Positions 1 through 7,621 of a stretch of 25,000 nt of DNA are shown here, piece after piece. Positions within the stretch are counted from its first letter, which is position 1. Each line of letters starts with the position of its first letter. Origin of the DNA: Utricularia gibba. Lineage: Eukaryota > Streptophyta > Magnoliopsida > Lamiales > Lentibulariaceae. Under the pieces are notes generated by a model. That model was given only the letters and a program-made list of their open reading frames with translations. It was not told the DNA's origin and searched no databases. The DNA is taken from contig NEEC01000383.1 in NCBI GenBank assembly GCA_002189035.1, positions 1 to 25,000 of the forward strand. The letters are read 5' to 3'. A program made the position numbers and the translations under genes.

Positions 1-50
1 GTCTCTCTGGAGGCACTGGGCCCACCCTCGGGGCGCCTTGTGGCCCACCG

Positions 51-154
51 AAAAAAGCCACGCTTTTTTCAACATTTGGATGTCCAGTGCCGCCACCTGG
101 GTTTTGGCATGTTCTCCCTTCTTGAGGGGGGAGGTGTCTCGAGAGGCACCCGCC
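51..154 (+). repeat. Divergent A2 element of unit 0
   Basis: A2-type start AAAAAAGCCACGCTTTTTT, then GGATGTCCAGTGCC and TTTTGGCATGTTCTCCCTTC. It carries GCCGCCACCTGGGTTTTGG, whereas interior A2 copies read GCCGTCACCTAGGTTTTGG. The only other copy with the CCGCCACCTGGG form is the last one in the window, at 24796. Confidence 0.85.
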
Positions 155-238
155 CACCCTCGGGGGCGGTGTGCCCCAGGCGTGCGGCGCCGGCTCCGTG
201 GGCATGGCGTGGAGGCAGCACCTCCATCGGGGCGAGTA
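155..238. other. Unit-0-specific spacer, no gene seen
   Basis: This stretch partly matches the end of A2 (CACCCTCGGGGGCGG) and then holds about 60 bases found nowhere else in the window, including a small hairpin GGAGG-CAGCA-CCTCC at 211-225. No coding or RNA signal is visible. It marks where unit 0 departs from the array consensus. Confidence 0.6.
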
Positions 239-258
239 GGGGTGGGTTCCCCCTCAAG

Positions 259-748
259 ATGCTCGAGCAAGCACGTTCGATGTCTCGCGCGGGACGGGCG
301 TCCGCACGCCATGCGTGGGCGGTGACTCGCCATGGACGCCCGCCGCACGCCTTGCTCGAGCATGCGCGGGGAATGTCTCGCGCGGGACGGCCGCCGCGCG
401 CCATGCTCGAGCATGCGCGGGGAATGACTCCCACGGGACGCCCGCCCCACGCCATGCTCGGACATGGGCGGGGAATGTCTCGCGCGGGACGCCCGCCCGC
501 GCGCCATGCTCGGACATGGGCGGCATGGCCTCGCGCGGACGCCCCCCCGCACGCCATGATCGAACATGCGCGGGGATGGCCTCGCGCGGGACGCCCGCCC
601 GCACGCCGTGCTCGAGCATGCGCGGGAATGACTCGCGCGGGACGCCTGGCCGCTCGCCATGCGCGCGCTTGCGCGGGATGACCCGCGGGCATGGCGAGCG
701 AGATGGGCTGGCGGTACCGCGCGCAAGGGACGCTCGCGCGCTCGTGCG
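259..748 (+). repeat. Expanded ~51-bp subrepeat block L1
   Basis: About nine degenerate monomers. The typical monomer reads GCTCGAGCATGCGCGGGGAA, then a GTCTCGCGCGGGACG stretch, then CCCGCCCGCACGCCAT. Clear monomers start at about 353, 404, 455, 507, 557, 609 and 660, spaced 50-52 bp. Individual monomers carry private changes (GCTCGGACATGGGCGG, GATCGAACATGCGCGG), so they have an order that can be recognised in L2. The block runs directly into A1 at 749. It resembles the B subrepeats of the standard unit and probably derives from the same ancestor. The short, repeated, upstream layout suggests enhancer-type repeats, by analogy only. Confidence 0.9.
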
Positions 749-879
749 AAAAGTCACGCTTTTTTCGACATTTGGATGTGCAGTGCCGCCACCTCCATTT
801 TGGCATGATCTCCCTTCTTGAGGGGGGAGGTGTCTCTGGAGGCACTGGGCCCACCCTCAGGGTGCCATGTGGCCCACCG
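749..879 (+). repeat. A1 element (131 bp), reference copy in unit 1
   Basis: Order of motifs: AAAAGTCACGCTTTTTT, CGACATTTGGATGTGCAG, TTTTGGCATG, the inverted pair CTCCC...GGGAG around TTCTTGAGG, then GTCTCTGGAGGCACTGGGCC and a CCACCG end. It is followed at once by a related copy of the same length (A2). The T-rich start and the TTTTGGCATG box are the least GC-rich parts of the unit. A promoter-like role is possible (see A2), but nothing here proves transcription. Confidence 0.9.
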
Positions 880-1010
880 AAAAAAGTCACGCTTTTTTCG
901 ACATTTGGATGTCCAGTGCCGTCACCTAGGTTTTGGCATGTTCTCCCTTCTTGAGGGGGGAGGTGTCCTGGAGGCACCGGGCCCACCCTCTGGGGCCCTT
1001 GTGGCCCCGG
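880..1010 (+). repeat. A2 element (131 bp), reference copy in unit 1
   Basis: Tandem paralogue of A1. Across the array the two keep position-specific differences: A2 has AAAAAAGTC, TTTGGATGTCCAG, CACCTAGGTTTTGG and GTGTCCTGG, while A1 has CAAAAGTC, TTTCGATGTCCAC, CACCCAAGTTTTGG and GTGTCTCTGG. A2 starts with a perfect inverted repeat, AAAAAAG-TCACG-CTTTTTT (880-898). The boxes ACGCTTTTTT and TTTTGGCATGT recall, from memory, the core of the Xenopus RNA polymerase I promoter, where they lie together rather than about 36 bp apart. That likeness is suggestive only. Confidence 0.88.
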
Positions 1011-1048
1011 CGTGCGGACGTGGAGGGGTGGGTTCCCCCTCAAGTTGG
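1011..1048 (+). other. A-B spacer with short inverted repeat
   Basis: Begins CGTGCGGACGTGG and contains GAGGGG and CCCCTC arms around TGGGTTC. The C run varies between four and five among units and the G run between two and four, so the stem is not strictly kept. Unit 12 carries a 7-base gain here. Confidence 0.6.
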
Positions 1049-1262
1049 TCGAGCATGCGCGGGGAATGACTCGCGCAGGACGCCCGCACGCACGCCCCGC
1101 TCGAGCATGCGCGGAACGGTCACTCGATCGGGACGCTCGCCCTAGTAACGGCTCGCTCGAGCATGCGCGGGGCGGTGACTCGCGCGGGAGTGTCCGCGAC
1201 GCGCCATGCTCGCCATGCGCGGGGCGCGGCGATACGGTGATCGGGGGTGGCGCATCGAGAAA
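1049..1262 (+). repeat. B subrepeats: four degenerate ~51-56 bp monomers, reference copy
   Basis: Monomers start at TCGAGCATGCGCGG 1049, 1101 and 1157 and at the weaker TCGCCATGCGCGG 1210, giving spacings of 52, 56 and 53 bp. The shared core is CTCGAGCATGCGCGG followed by a GACTCGCGC stretch. The second monomer contains GGTCACTCGATCGGGACG and CCCTAGTAACGG, a unit-specific change. The same family forms the longer L blocks. All standard units carry these four. Confidence 0.88.
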
Positions 1263-1316
1263 CCGTGGGAATCAGGCACGCCGCGGCATGGTGGAGCGGG
1301 TGATGCGCAAGAGCGA

Positions 1317-1336
1317 GGGGGTGCGGAAGCACCCCC
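1317..1336 (+). repeat. Perfect 8-bp hairpin with GGAA tetraloop, reference copy
   Basis: Stem GGGGGTGC with GCACCCCC, loop GGAA, a member of the GNRA class. It is present in all 27 complete units. Units 3, 7, 13, 17, 23 and 24 have one G fewer, shortening the stem to 7 bp. It sits just upstream of an alternating CG tract. The hairpin would be very stable as RNA, so it is the strongest sign that this region could be transcribed, but no transcript is shown. Confidence 0.85.
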
Positions 1337-1337
1337 A

Positions 1338-1397
1338 CGCGCGCGCGCGCCTTAGCCTTAGCCTTTGCCGACGGCCGACGGACGACGCGCGCGCGCG
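1338..1397. repeat. Pair of alternating CG tracts flanking a TTAGCC motif, reference copy
   Basis: Alternating CG runs at 1338-1350 and 1386-1397 flank a 35-bp segment with CCTTAGCCTTAGCCTTTGCC and CGACGGCCGACGGA. Tracts of this length are classic Z-DNA-prone sequence and also complement one another. Their lengths vary between units, and units 2, 6, 12 and 19 carry phase breaks such as GCCGCG. Confidence 0.8.
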
Positions 1398-1408
1398 GTA
1401 TGGCGTCC

Positions 1409-1431
1409 GGGGAGGGCGGGTTCCCCCTCCC
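1409..1431. repeat. G-rich/C-rich inverted repeat, reference copy
   Basis: GGGAGGG faces CCCTCCC around CGGGTTCC. Among units the G arm has three or four Gs after the A and the C run has four or five Cs; units 14 and 26 have lost the T in the C arm. There are three G runs, so it is one short of a canonical intrastrand quadruplex. Confidence 0.6.
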
Positions 1432-1508
1432 ACCAATGCCCGGGCGGAGCGGGCCAACGAACGAGATGGCGATGCTGCGTGCGCACGACGCTCATCGCCC
1501 GTGCTCGC

Positions 1509-1533
1509 GGAATCGATTATAGCATGCTGAGGA
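1509..1533 (+). other. AT island ATCGATTATAGCATGC, reference copy
   Basis: GGAATCGATTATAGCATGCTGAGG is, apart from the A elements, the only AT-rich stretch in the unit and shows no change in any of the 27 units up to GCATGCTG. It contains the palindromes ATCGAT and GCATGC. The TATAG followed by GAGG loosely recalls a polymerase I start region, but it does not fit the plant TATA-G-run consensus. Confidence 0.55.
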
Positions 1534-1568
1534 CCGCGCGGGCATGGCGCGCGGGACGGCGTAGCGGT

Positions 1569-1591
1569 GCCGAGCGCACGGGACGCTCGGC
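1569..1591 (+). repeat. 8-bp hairpin immediately upstream of A1, reference copy
   Basis: Stem GCCGAGCG with CGCTCGGC around the 7-base loop CACGGGA. It ends 11 bases before A1. Standard units keep it, though unit 11 has lost the TG just before it and so one outer pair. It is absent where L1-L4 precede A1, so A1 occurs with two different upstream contexts. Confidence 0.75.
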
Positions 1592-1602
1592 GCGCCCGCG
1601 AC

Positions 1603-2928
1603 AAAAGTCACGCTTTTTTCGACATTTCGATGTCCACTGCCGTCACCCAAGTTTTGGCATGTTCTCCCTTCTTGAGGGGGAGGTGTCTCTGGAGGCACTG
1701 GGCCCACCCTCAGGGTGCCATGTGGCCCACCGAAAAAAGTCACGCTTTTTTCGACATTTGGATGTCCAGTGCCGTCACCTAGGTTTTGGCATGTTCTCCC
1801 TTCTTGAGGGGGGAGGTGTCCTGGAGGCACCGGGCCCACCCTCTGGGGCCCTTGTGGCCCCGGCGTGCGGACGTGGAGGGGTGGGTTCCCCCTCAAGTTG
1901 GTCGAGCATGCGCGGGGAATGACTCGCGCAGGACGCCCGCACGCACGCCCCGCTCGAGCATGCGCGGAACGGTCACTCGATCGGGACGCTCGCCCTAGTA
2001 ACGGCTCGCTCGAGCATGCGCGGGCGGTGACTCGCGCGGGAGTGTCCGCGACGCGCCATGCTCGCCATGCGCGGGGCGCGGCGATACGGTGATCGGGGTG
2101 GCGCATCGAGAAACCGTGGGAATCAGGCACGCCGCGGCATGGTGGAGCGGGTGATGCGCAAGAGCGAGGGGGTGCGGAAGCACCCCCACGCGCGCGCGCG
2201 CGCCTTAGCCTTAGCCTTTGCCGACGGCCGACGGACGACGCCGCGCGCGGTATGGCGTCCGGGGAGGGGCGGGTTCCCCCTCCCACCAATGCCCGGGCGG
2301 AGCGGGCCAACGAACGAGATGGCGATGCTGCGTGCGCACGACGCTCATCGCCCGTGCTCGCGGAATCGATTATAGCATGCTGAGGACCGCGCGGGCATGG
2401 CGCGCGGGACGGCGTAGCGGTGCAGTGCCCGCACGCCTTGCTCGAGCATGCGCGGGGAATGTCTCGCGCGGACGGGCGTCCGCACGCCATGCGTGGGGCG
2501 GTGACTCGCCATGGACGCCCGCCCGCACGCCTTGCTCGAGCATGCGCGGGAATGTCTCGCGGGACGGCCGCCCGCGCGCCATGCTCGAGCATGCGCGGGG
2601 AATGACTCCCACGGGACGCCCGCCCGCACGCCATGCTCGGACATGGGCGGGAATGTCTCGCGCGGGACGCCCGCCCGCGCGCCATGCTCGGACATGGGCG
2701 CATGGCCTCGCGCGGGACGCCCCCCCGCACGCCATGATCGAACATGCGCGGGATGGCCTCGCGCGGGACGCCCGCCCGCACGCCGTGCTCGAGCATGCGC
2801 GGGAATGACTCGCGCGGGACGCCTGGCCGCTCGCCATGCGCGCGCTTGCGCGGGATGACCCGCGCGGGCATGGCGAGCGAGATGGCGCTGCGGTACCGCG
2901 CGCAAGGGACGCTCGGCGCGCTCGTGCG
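1603..2928 (+). repeat. Repeat unit 2 (1326 bp), extended by block L2
   Basis: Standard A1, A2, B and C parts, then block L2 in place of the usual pre-A1 hairpin. The join lies after GTAGCGGTGC (to about 2423). Private changes: GACGACGCCGCGCGCGG in the second CG tract and GCGGGCGGTG in the third B monomer. Confidence 0.97.
2424..2928 (+). repeat. Expanded ~51-bp subrepeat block L2
   Basis: It matches L1 monomer for monomer, including the order of the variant cores CTCGGACATGGGCGG (twice), GATCGAACATGCGCGG and GTGCTCGAGCATGCGCGG, and the same CCTGGCCGCTCGCCATGCGC end. L1 and L2 therefore descend from one block by duplication, not from independent expansion. It contains the 14-bp palindrome CATGCTCGAGCATG at 2581-2594. 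The following A1 (2929) is the b form, as after L1. Confidence 0.9.
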
Positions 2929-3776
2929 AAAAGTCACGCTTTTTTCGACATTTGGATGTGCAGTGCCGCCACTCCATTTTGGCATGATCTCCTTCTTGAG
3001 GGGGAGGTGTCTCTGGAGGCACTGGGCCCACCCTCAGGGTGCCATGTGGCCCACCGAAAAAAGTCACGCTTTTTTCGACATTTGGATGTCCAGTGCCGTC
3101 ACCTAGGTTTTGGCATGTTCTCCCTTCTTGAGGGGGAGGTGTCCTGGAGGCACCGGGCCCACCCTCTGGGGCCCTTGTGGCCCCGGCGTGCGGACGTGGA
3201 GGGGTGGGTTCCCCTCAAGTTGGTCGAGCATGCGCGGGGAATGACTCGCGCAGGACGCCCGCACGCACGCCCCGCTCGAGCATGCGCGGAACGGTCACTC
3301 GATCGGGACGCTCGCCCTAGTAACGGCTCGCTCGAGCATGCGCGGGGCGGTGACTCGCGCGGGAGTGTCCGCGACGCGCCATGCTCGCCATGCGCGGGGC
3401 GCGGCGATACGGTGATCGGGGTGGCGCATCGAGAAACCGTGGGAATCAGGCACGCCGCGGCATGGTGGAGCGGGTGATGCGCAAGAGCGAGGGGTGCGGA
3501 AGCACCCCCACGCGCGCGCGCGCGCCTTAGCCTTAGCCTTTGCCGACGGCCGACGGACGACGCGCGCGCGCGGTATGGCGTCCGGGGAGGGCGGGTTCCC
3601 CCTCCCACCAATGCCCGGGCGGAGCGGGCCAACGAACGAGATGGCGATGCTGCGTGCGCACGACGCTCATCGCCCGTGCTCGCGGAATCGATTATAGCAT
3701 GCTGAGGACCGCGCGGGCATGCGCGCGGGACGGCGTAGCGGTGCCGAGCGCACGGGACGCTCGGCGCGCCCGCGAC
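2929..3776 (+). repeat. Repeat unit 3 (848 bp), A1b variant
   Basis: A1b with single-base losses (GCCGCCACTCCATTTTGG, ATGATCTCCTTC). The GGAA hairpin has one G fewer. The distal part reads GGGCATGCGCGCGGG, having lost a G of CATGGCGCG. Confidence 0.97.
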
Positions 3777-4955
3777 AAAAGTCACGCTTTTTTCGACATT
3801 TCGATGTCCACTGCCGTCACCCAAGTTTTGGCATGTTCTCCCTTCTTGAGGGGGGAGGTGTCTCTGGAGGCACTGGGCCCACCCTCAGGGTGCCATGTGG
3901 CCCACCGAAAAAAGTCACGCTTTTTTCGACATTTGGATGTCCAGTGCCGTCACCTAGGTTTTGGCATGTTCTCCCTTCTTGAGGGGGGAGGTGTCCTGGA
4001 GGCACCGGGCCCACCCTCTGGGGCCCTTGTGGCCCCGGCGTGCGGACGTGGAGGGGTGGGTTCCCCCTCAAGTTGGTCGAGCATGCGCGGGGAATGACTC
4101 GCGCAGGACGCCCGCACGCACGCCCCGCTCGAGCATGCGCGAACGGTCACTCGATCGGGACGCTCGCCCTAGTAACGGCTCGCTCGAGCATGCGCGGGGC
4201 GGTGACTCGCGCGGGAGTGTCCGCGACGCGCCATGCTCGCCATGCGCGGGGCGCGGCGATACGGTGATCGGGGGTGGCGCATCGAGAAACCGTGGGAATC
4301 AGCACGCCGCGGCATGGTGGAGCGGGTGATGCGCAAGAGCGAGGGGGTGCGGAAGCACCCCCACGCGCGCGCGCGCGCCTTAGCCTTAGCCTTTGCCGAC
4401 GGCCGACGGACGACGCGCGCGCGCGGTATGGCGTCCGGGGAGGGGCGGGTTCCCCCTCCCACCAATGCCCGGGCGGAGCGGGCCAACGAACGAGATGCGA
4501 TGCTGCGTGCGCACGACGCTCATCGCCCGTGCTCGCGGAATCGATTATAGCATGCTGAGGACCGCGCGGGCATGGCGCGCGGGACGGCGTAGCGGTGCGT
4601 GCCCGCACGCCTTGCTCGAGCATGCGCGGGGAATGTCTCGCGCGGACGGGCGTCCGCACGCCATGCGTGGGCGGTGACTCGCCATGGACGCCCGCCCGCA
4701 CGCCTTGCTCGAGCATGCGCGGGGAATGTCTCTCGCCATGCTCGAGCATGCGCGGGGAATGACTGCTCGGACATGGGAATCTTGCTTGGCGGGCAGGACG
4801 CCCCCCCGCACGCCATGATCGAACATGCGCGGGGATGGCCTACGCCGTGCTCGAGCATTGACTCGCGCGGGACGCCTCGATGCGCGCGCTTGCGCGGATG
4901 ACCCGCGCGGGCATGATGGCGCTGCGGTCGCAAGGGACGCTCGGCGCGCTCGTGC
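3777..4955 (+). repeat. Repeat unit 4 (1179 bp), extended by block L3
   Basis: Standard A1, A2, B and C with private losses GCATGCGCGAACGG and GAGATGCGATGC. It shares GAATCAGCACGCC with unit 5 only. Block L3 follows GTAGCGGTGC. Confidence 0.97.
4599..4955 (+). repeat. Eroded subrepeat block L3
   Basis: It starts like L2 (GTGCCCGCACGCCTTGCTCG) and ends like it (GCGCGCTCGTGC), but is about 150 bp shorter. Several internal segments are missing from the middle of monomers, for example GAATGTCTCTCGCCATGCTC and GAATGACTGCTCGGACATGG. A short run with no counterpart in L1 or L2, GGAATCTTGCTTGGCGGGC, lies at 4777-4795. The remaining pieces keep the L2 order, so L3 looks like L2 with many internal deletions. 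Confidence 0.8.
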
Positions 4956-5805
4956 AAAAGTCACGCTTTTTTCGACATTTGGATGTGCAGTGCCGCCACC
5001 TCCATTTTGGCATGATCTCCCTTCTTGAGGGGGAGGTGTCTCTGGAGGCACTGGGCCCACCCTCAGGGTGCCATGTGGCCCACCGAAAAAAGTCACGCTT
5101 TTTTCGACATTTGGATGTCCAGTGCCGTCACCTAGGTTTTGGCATGTTCTCCCTTCTTGAGGGGGAGGTGTCCTGGAGGCACCGGGCCCACCCTCTGGGG
5201 CCCTTGTGGCCCCGGCGTGCGGACGTGGAGGGTGGGTTCCCCCTCAAGTTGGTCGAGCATGCGCGGGGAATGACTCGCGCAGGACGCCCGCACGCACGCC
5301 CCGCTCGAGCATGCGCGGAACGGTCACTCGATCGGGACGCTCGCCCTAGTAACGGCTCGCTCGAGCATGCGCGGGCGGTGACTCGCGCGGGAGTGTCCGC
5401 GACGCGCCATGCTCGCCATGCGCGGGCGCGGCGATACGGTGATCGGGGGTGGCGCATCGAGAAACCGTGGGAATCAGCACGCCGCGGCATGGTGGGAGCG
5501 GGTGATGCGCAAGAGCGAGGGGGTGCGGAAGCACCCCCACGCGCGCGCGCGCGCCTTAGCCTTAGCCTTTGCCGACGGCCGACGGACGACGCGCGCGCGC
5601 GGTATGGCGTCCGGGGAGGGCGGGTTCCCCCTCCCACCAATGCCCGGGCGGAGCGGGCCAACGAACGAGATGGCGATGCTGCGTGCGCACGACGCTCATC
5701 GCCCGTGCTCGCGGAATCGATTATAGCATGCTGAGGACCCGCGGGCATGGCGCGCGGGACGGCGTAGCGGTGCCGAGCGCACGGGACGCTCGGCGCGCCC
5801 GCGAC
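4956..5805 (+). repeat. Repeat unit 5 (850 bp), A1b variant
   Basis: A1b form. Carries GTGGAGGGTGGG (shared with units 9 and 10), GCGGGCGCGGCG (shared with 10, 11 and 22) and GGTGGGAGCGG (shared with 10). The distal part reads GAGGACCCGCGGGC. Confidence 0.97.
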
Positions 5806-6660
5806 AAAAGTCACGCTTTTTTCGACATTTCGATGTCCACTGCCGTCACCCAAGTTTTGGCATGTTCTCCCTTCTTGAGGGGGGAGGTGTCTCTGGAGGC
5901 ACTGGGCCCACCCTCAGGGTGCCATGTGGCCCACCGAAAAAAGTCACGCTTTTTTCGACATTTGGATGTCCAGTGCCGTCACCTAGGTTTTGGCATGTTC
6001 TCCCTTCTTGAGGGGGGAGGTGTCCTGGAGGCACCGGGCCCACCCTCTGGGGCCCTTGTGGCCCCGGCGTGCGGACGTGGAGGGGTGGGTTCCCCCTCAA
6101 GTTGGTCGAGCATGCGCGGGGAATGACTCGCGCAGGACGCCCGCACGCACGCCCCGCTCGAGCATGCGCGGAACGGTCACTCGATCGGGACGCTCGCCCT
6201 AGTAACGGCTCGCTCGAGCATGCGCGGGGCGGTGACTCGCGCGGGAGTGTCCGCGACGCGCCATGCTCGCCATGCGCGGGGCGCGGCGATACGGTGATCG
6301 GGGTGGCGCATCGAGAAACCGTGGGAATCAGGCACGCCGCGGCATGGTGGAGCGGGTGATGCGCAAGAGCGAGGGGGTGCGGAAGCACCCCCACGCGCGC
6401 GCGCGCGCCTTAGCCTTAGCCTTTGCCGACGGCCGACGGACGACGCGCCGCGCGCGTATGGCGTCCGGGGAGGGGCGGGTTCCCCCTCCCACCAATGCCC
6501 GGCGGAGCGGGCCAACGAACGAGATGGCGATGCTGCGTGCGCACGACGCTCATCGCCCGTGCTCGCGGAATCGATTATAGCATGCTGAGGACCGCGCGGG
6601 CATGGCGCGCGGGACGGCGTAGCGGTGCCGAGCGCACGGGACGCTCGGCGCGCCCGCGAC
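5806..6660 (+). repeat. Repeat unit 6 (855 bp)
   Basis: Standard form with six-G runs in both A elements. Private second CG tract GACGCGCCGCGCGCGTATGG. TGCCCGGCGGAGCG is shared with unit 22. Confidence 0.97.
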
Positions 6661-7621
6661 AAAAGTCACGCTTTTTTCGACATTTCGATGTCCACTGCCG
6701 TCACCCAAGTTTTGGCATGTTCTCCCTTCTTGAGGGGGGAGGTGTCTCTGGAGGCACTGGGCCCACCCTCAGGGTGCCATGTGGCCCACCGAAAAAAGTC
6801 ACGCTTTTTTCGACATTTGGATGTCCAGTGCCGTCACCTAGGTTTTGGCATGTTCTCCCTTCTTGAGGGGGGAGGTGTCCTGGAGGCACCGGGCCCACCC
6901 TCTGGGGCCCTTGTGGCCCCGGCGTGTGGACGTGGAGGTGGTTCCCCCTCAAGTTGGTCGAGCATGCGCGGGGAATGACTCGCGCAGGACGCCCGCACGC
7001 ACGCCCCGCTCGAGCATGCGCGGAACGGTCACTCGATCGGGACGCTCGCCCTAGTAACGGCTCGCTCGAGCATGCGCGGGGCGGTGACTCGCGCGGGAGT
7101 GTCGCGACGCGCCATGCTCGCCATGCGCGGGGCGCGGCGATACGGTGATCGGGGTGGCGCATCGAGAAACCGTGGGAATCAGGCACGCCGCGGCATGGTG
7201 GAGCGGGTGATGCGCAAGAGCGAGGGGTGCGGAAGCACCCCCACGCGCGCGCGCGCGCCTTAGCCTTAGCCTTTGCCGACGGCCGACGGACGACGCGCGC
7301 GCGCGGTATGGCGTCCGGGGAGGGGCGGGTTCCCCCTCCCACCAATGCCCGGGCGGAGCGGGCCAACGAACGAGATGGCGATGCTGCGTGCGCACGACGC
7401 TCATCGCCCGTGCTCGCGGAATCGATTATAGCATGCTGGCATCGTAGCGGTGCAAAGCATAGACGCACGCCAGACTCGCCATAATTGTCATGCTCGAGCA
7501 TGCGCCTCAATATGTCTCATGCTCATATGATCGAACATGCGCGGTCGCGCGGACGCACGCCGTGCTCGAGCATTCGCGCGGGACAGCGACCCGCGCGGGC
7601 ATGGCGAACGCGCGCAAGGGA
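6661..7621 (+). repeat. Repeat unit 7 (961 bp), extended by block L4
   Basis: The A-B spacer is altered (GCGTGTGGACGTGGAGGTGG), with a C-to-T change and a loss. One B monomer reads GAGTGTCGCGACGCG. The hairpin has one G fewer. After CATGCTG (7438) the unit departs abruptly into L4. Confidence 0.97.
7439..7621 (+). repeat. Strongly eroded subrepeat block L4
   Basis: It retains recognisable fragments in L2 order: GTAGCGGTGC, CATGCTCGAGCATGCGC, ATGATCGAACATGCGCGG, GCCGTGCTCGAGCAT, GACCCGCGCGGGCATGGCG and CGCGCAAGGG. Between them are AT-richer scraps such as GCCATAATTGTCATGC and CTCAATATGTCTCATGC. About two thirds of the L2 length is absent. The following A1 is a mixture of the two A1 forms. Confidence 0.75.

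Larger units (their letters stand above)
1..748 (+). repeat. Divergent left-hand partial unit (unit 0), lacking the C region
   Basis: It opens inside an A1 element (GTCTCTCTGGAGGCACTGGG) and is cut by the window edge. A2 starts at 51 with variants GCCACGC, TTTTTTCAAC and GCCGCCACCTGGG, which interior A2 copies lack. From about 155 the sequence leaves the consensus, then rejoins at GGGGTGGGTTCCCCCTCAAG (239-258). Instead of the usual four B subrepeats and C region it passes straight into a long subrepeat block (L1). No GGAA hairpin and no ATCGATTATAG island occurs here. This is either an array edge or a second unit class. Confidence 0.85.
749..1602 (+). repeat. Repeat unit 1 (854 bp), A1b variant
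   Basis: First complete unit, used here as the reference for internal parts. Its A1 is the b form that follows expanded blocks (GTGCAGTGCCGCC, CTCCATTTTGGCATGATC) rather than the usual form (GTCCACTGCCGTC, CCAAGTTTTGGCATGTTC). The remainder matches the consensus, with GATCGGGGGTGG and the full 8-bp GGAA hairpin. Confidence 0.97.

Noticed and set aside
259-748. CRISPR-like array of ~51-bp spaced motifs
   Set aside because: The whole monomer is repeated, with no unique spacers between constant repeats, no leader and no cas genes. It is a plain tandem subrepeat.
880-898. Rho-independent terminator (inverted repeat with T run)
   Set aside because: The T run is itself one arm of the inverted repeat, the stem is A/T only, and the context is eukaryotic repeat DNA with no upstream gene. 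A polymerase I or III stop cannot be excluded but is not shown.
1042-1262. GACTCGC in B monomers as a Xenopus-type T3 terminator/enhancer box (GACTTGC)
   Set aside because: One mismatch in a 7-base motif inside a GC-rich repeat is expected by chance, and the variant is present in many B copies without other support.
1351-1370. Telomere-like TTAGCC repeats
   Set aside because: Only two TTAGCC copies followed by TTTGCC per unit; no TTAGGG or TTTAGGG run exists, so this is not interstitial telomere sequence.
1509-1533. Plant-type RNA polymerase I start (TATA followed by a G run) at ATTATAGCATGCTGAGG
   Set aside because: The plant consensus has TATA-type sequence directly followed by four to five Gs; here GCATGCTGAGG intervenes. 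The match is too weak to call.
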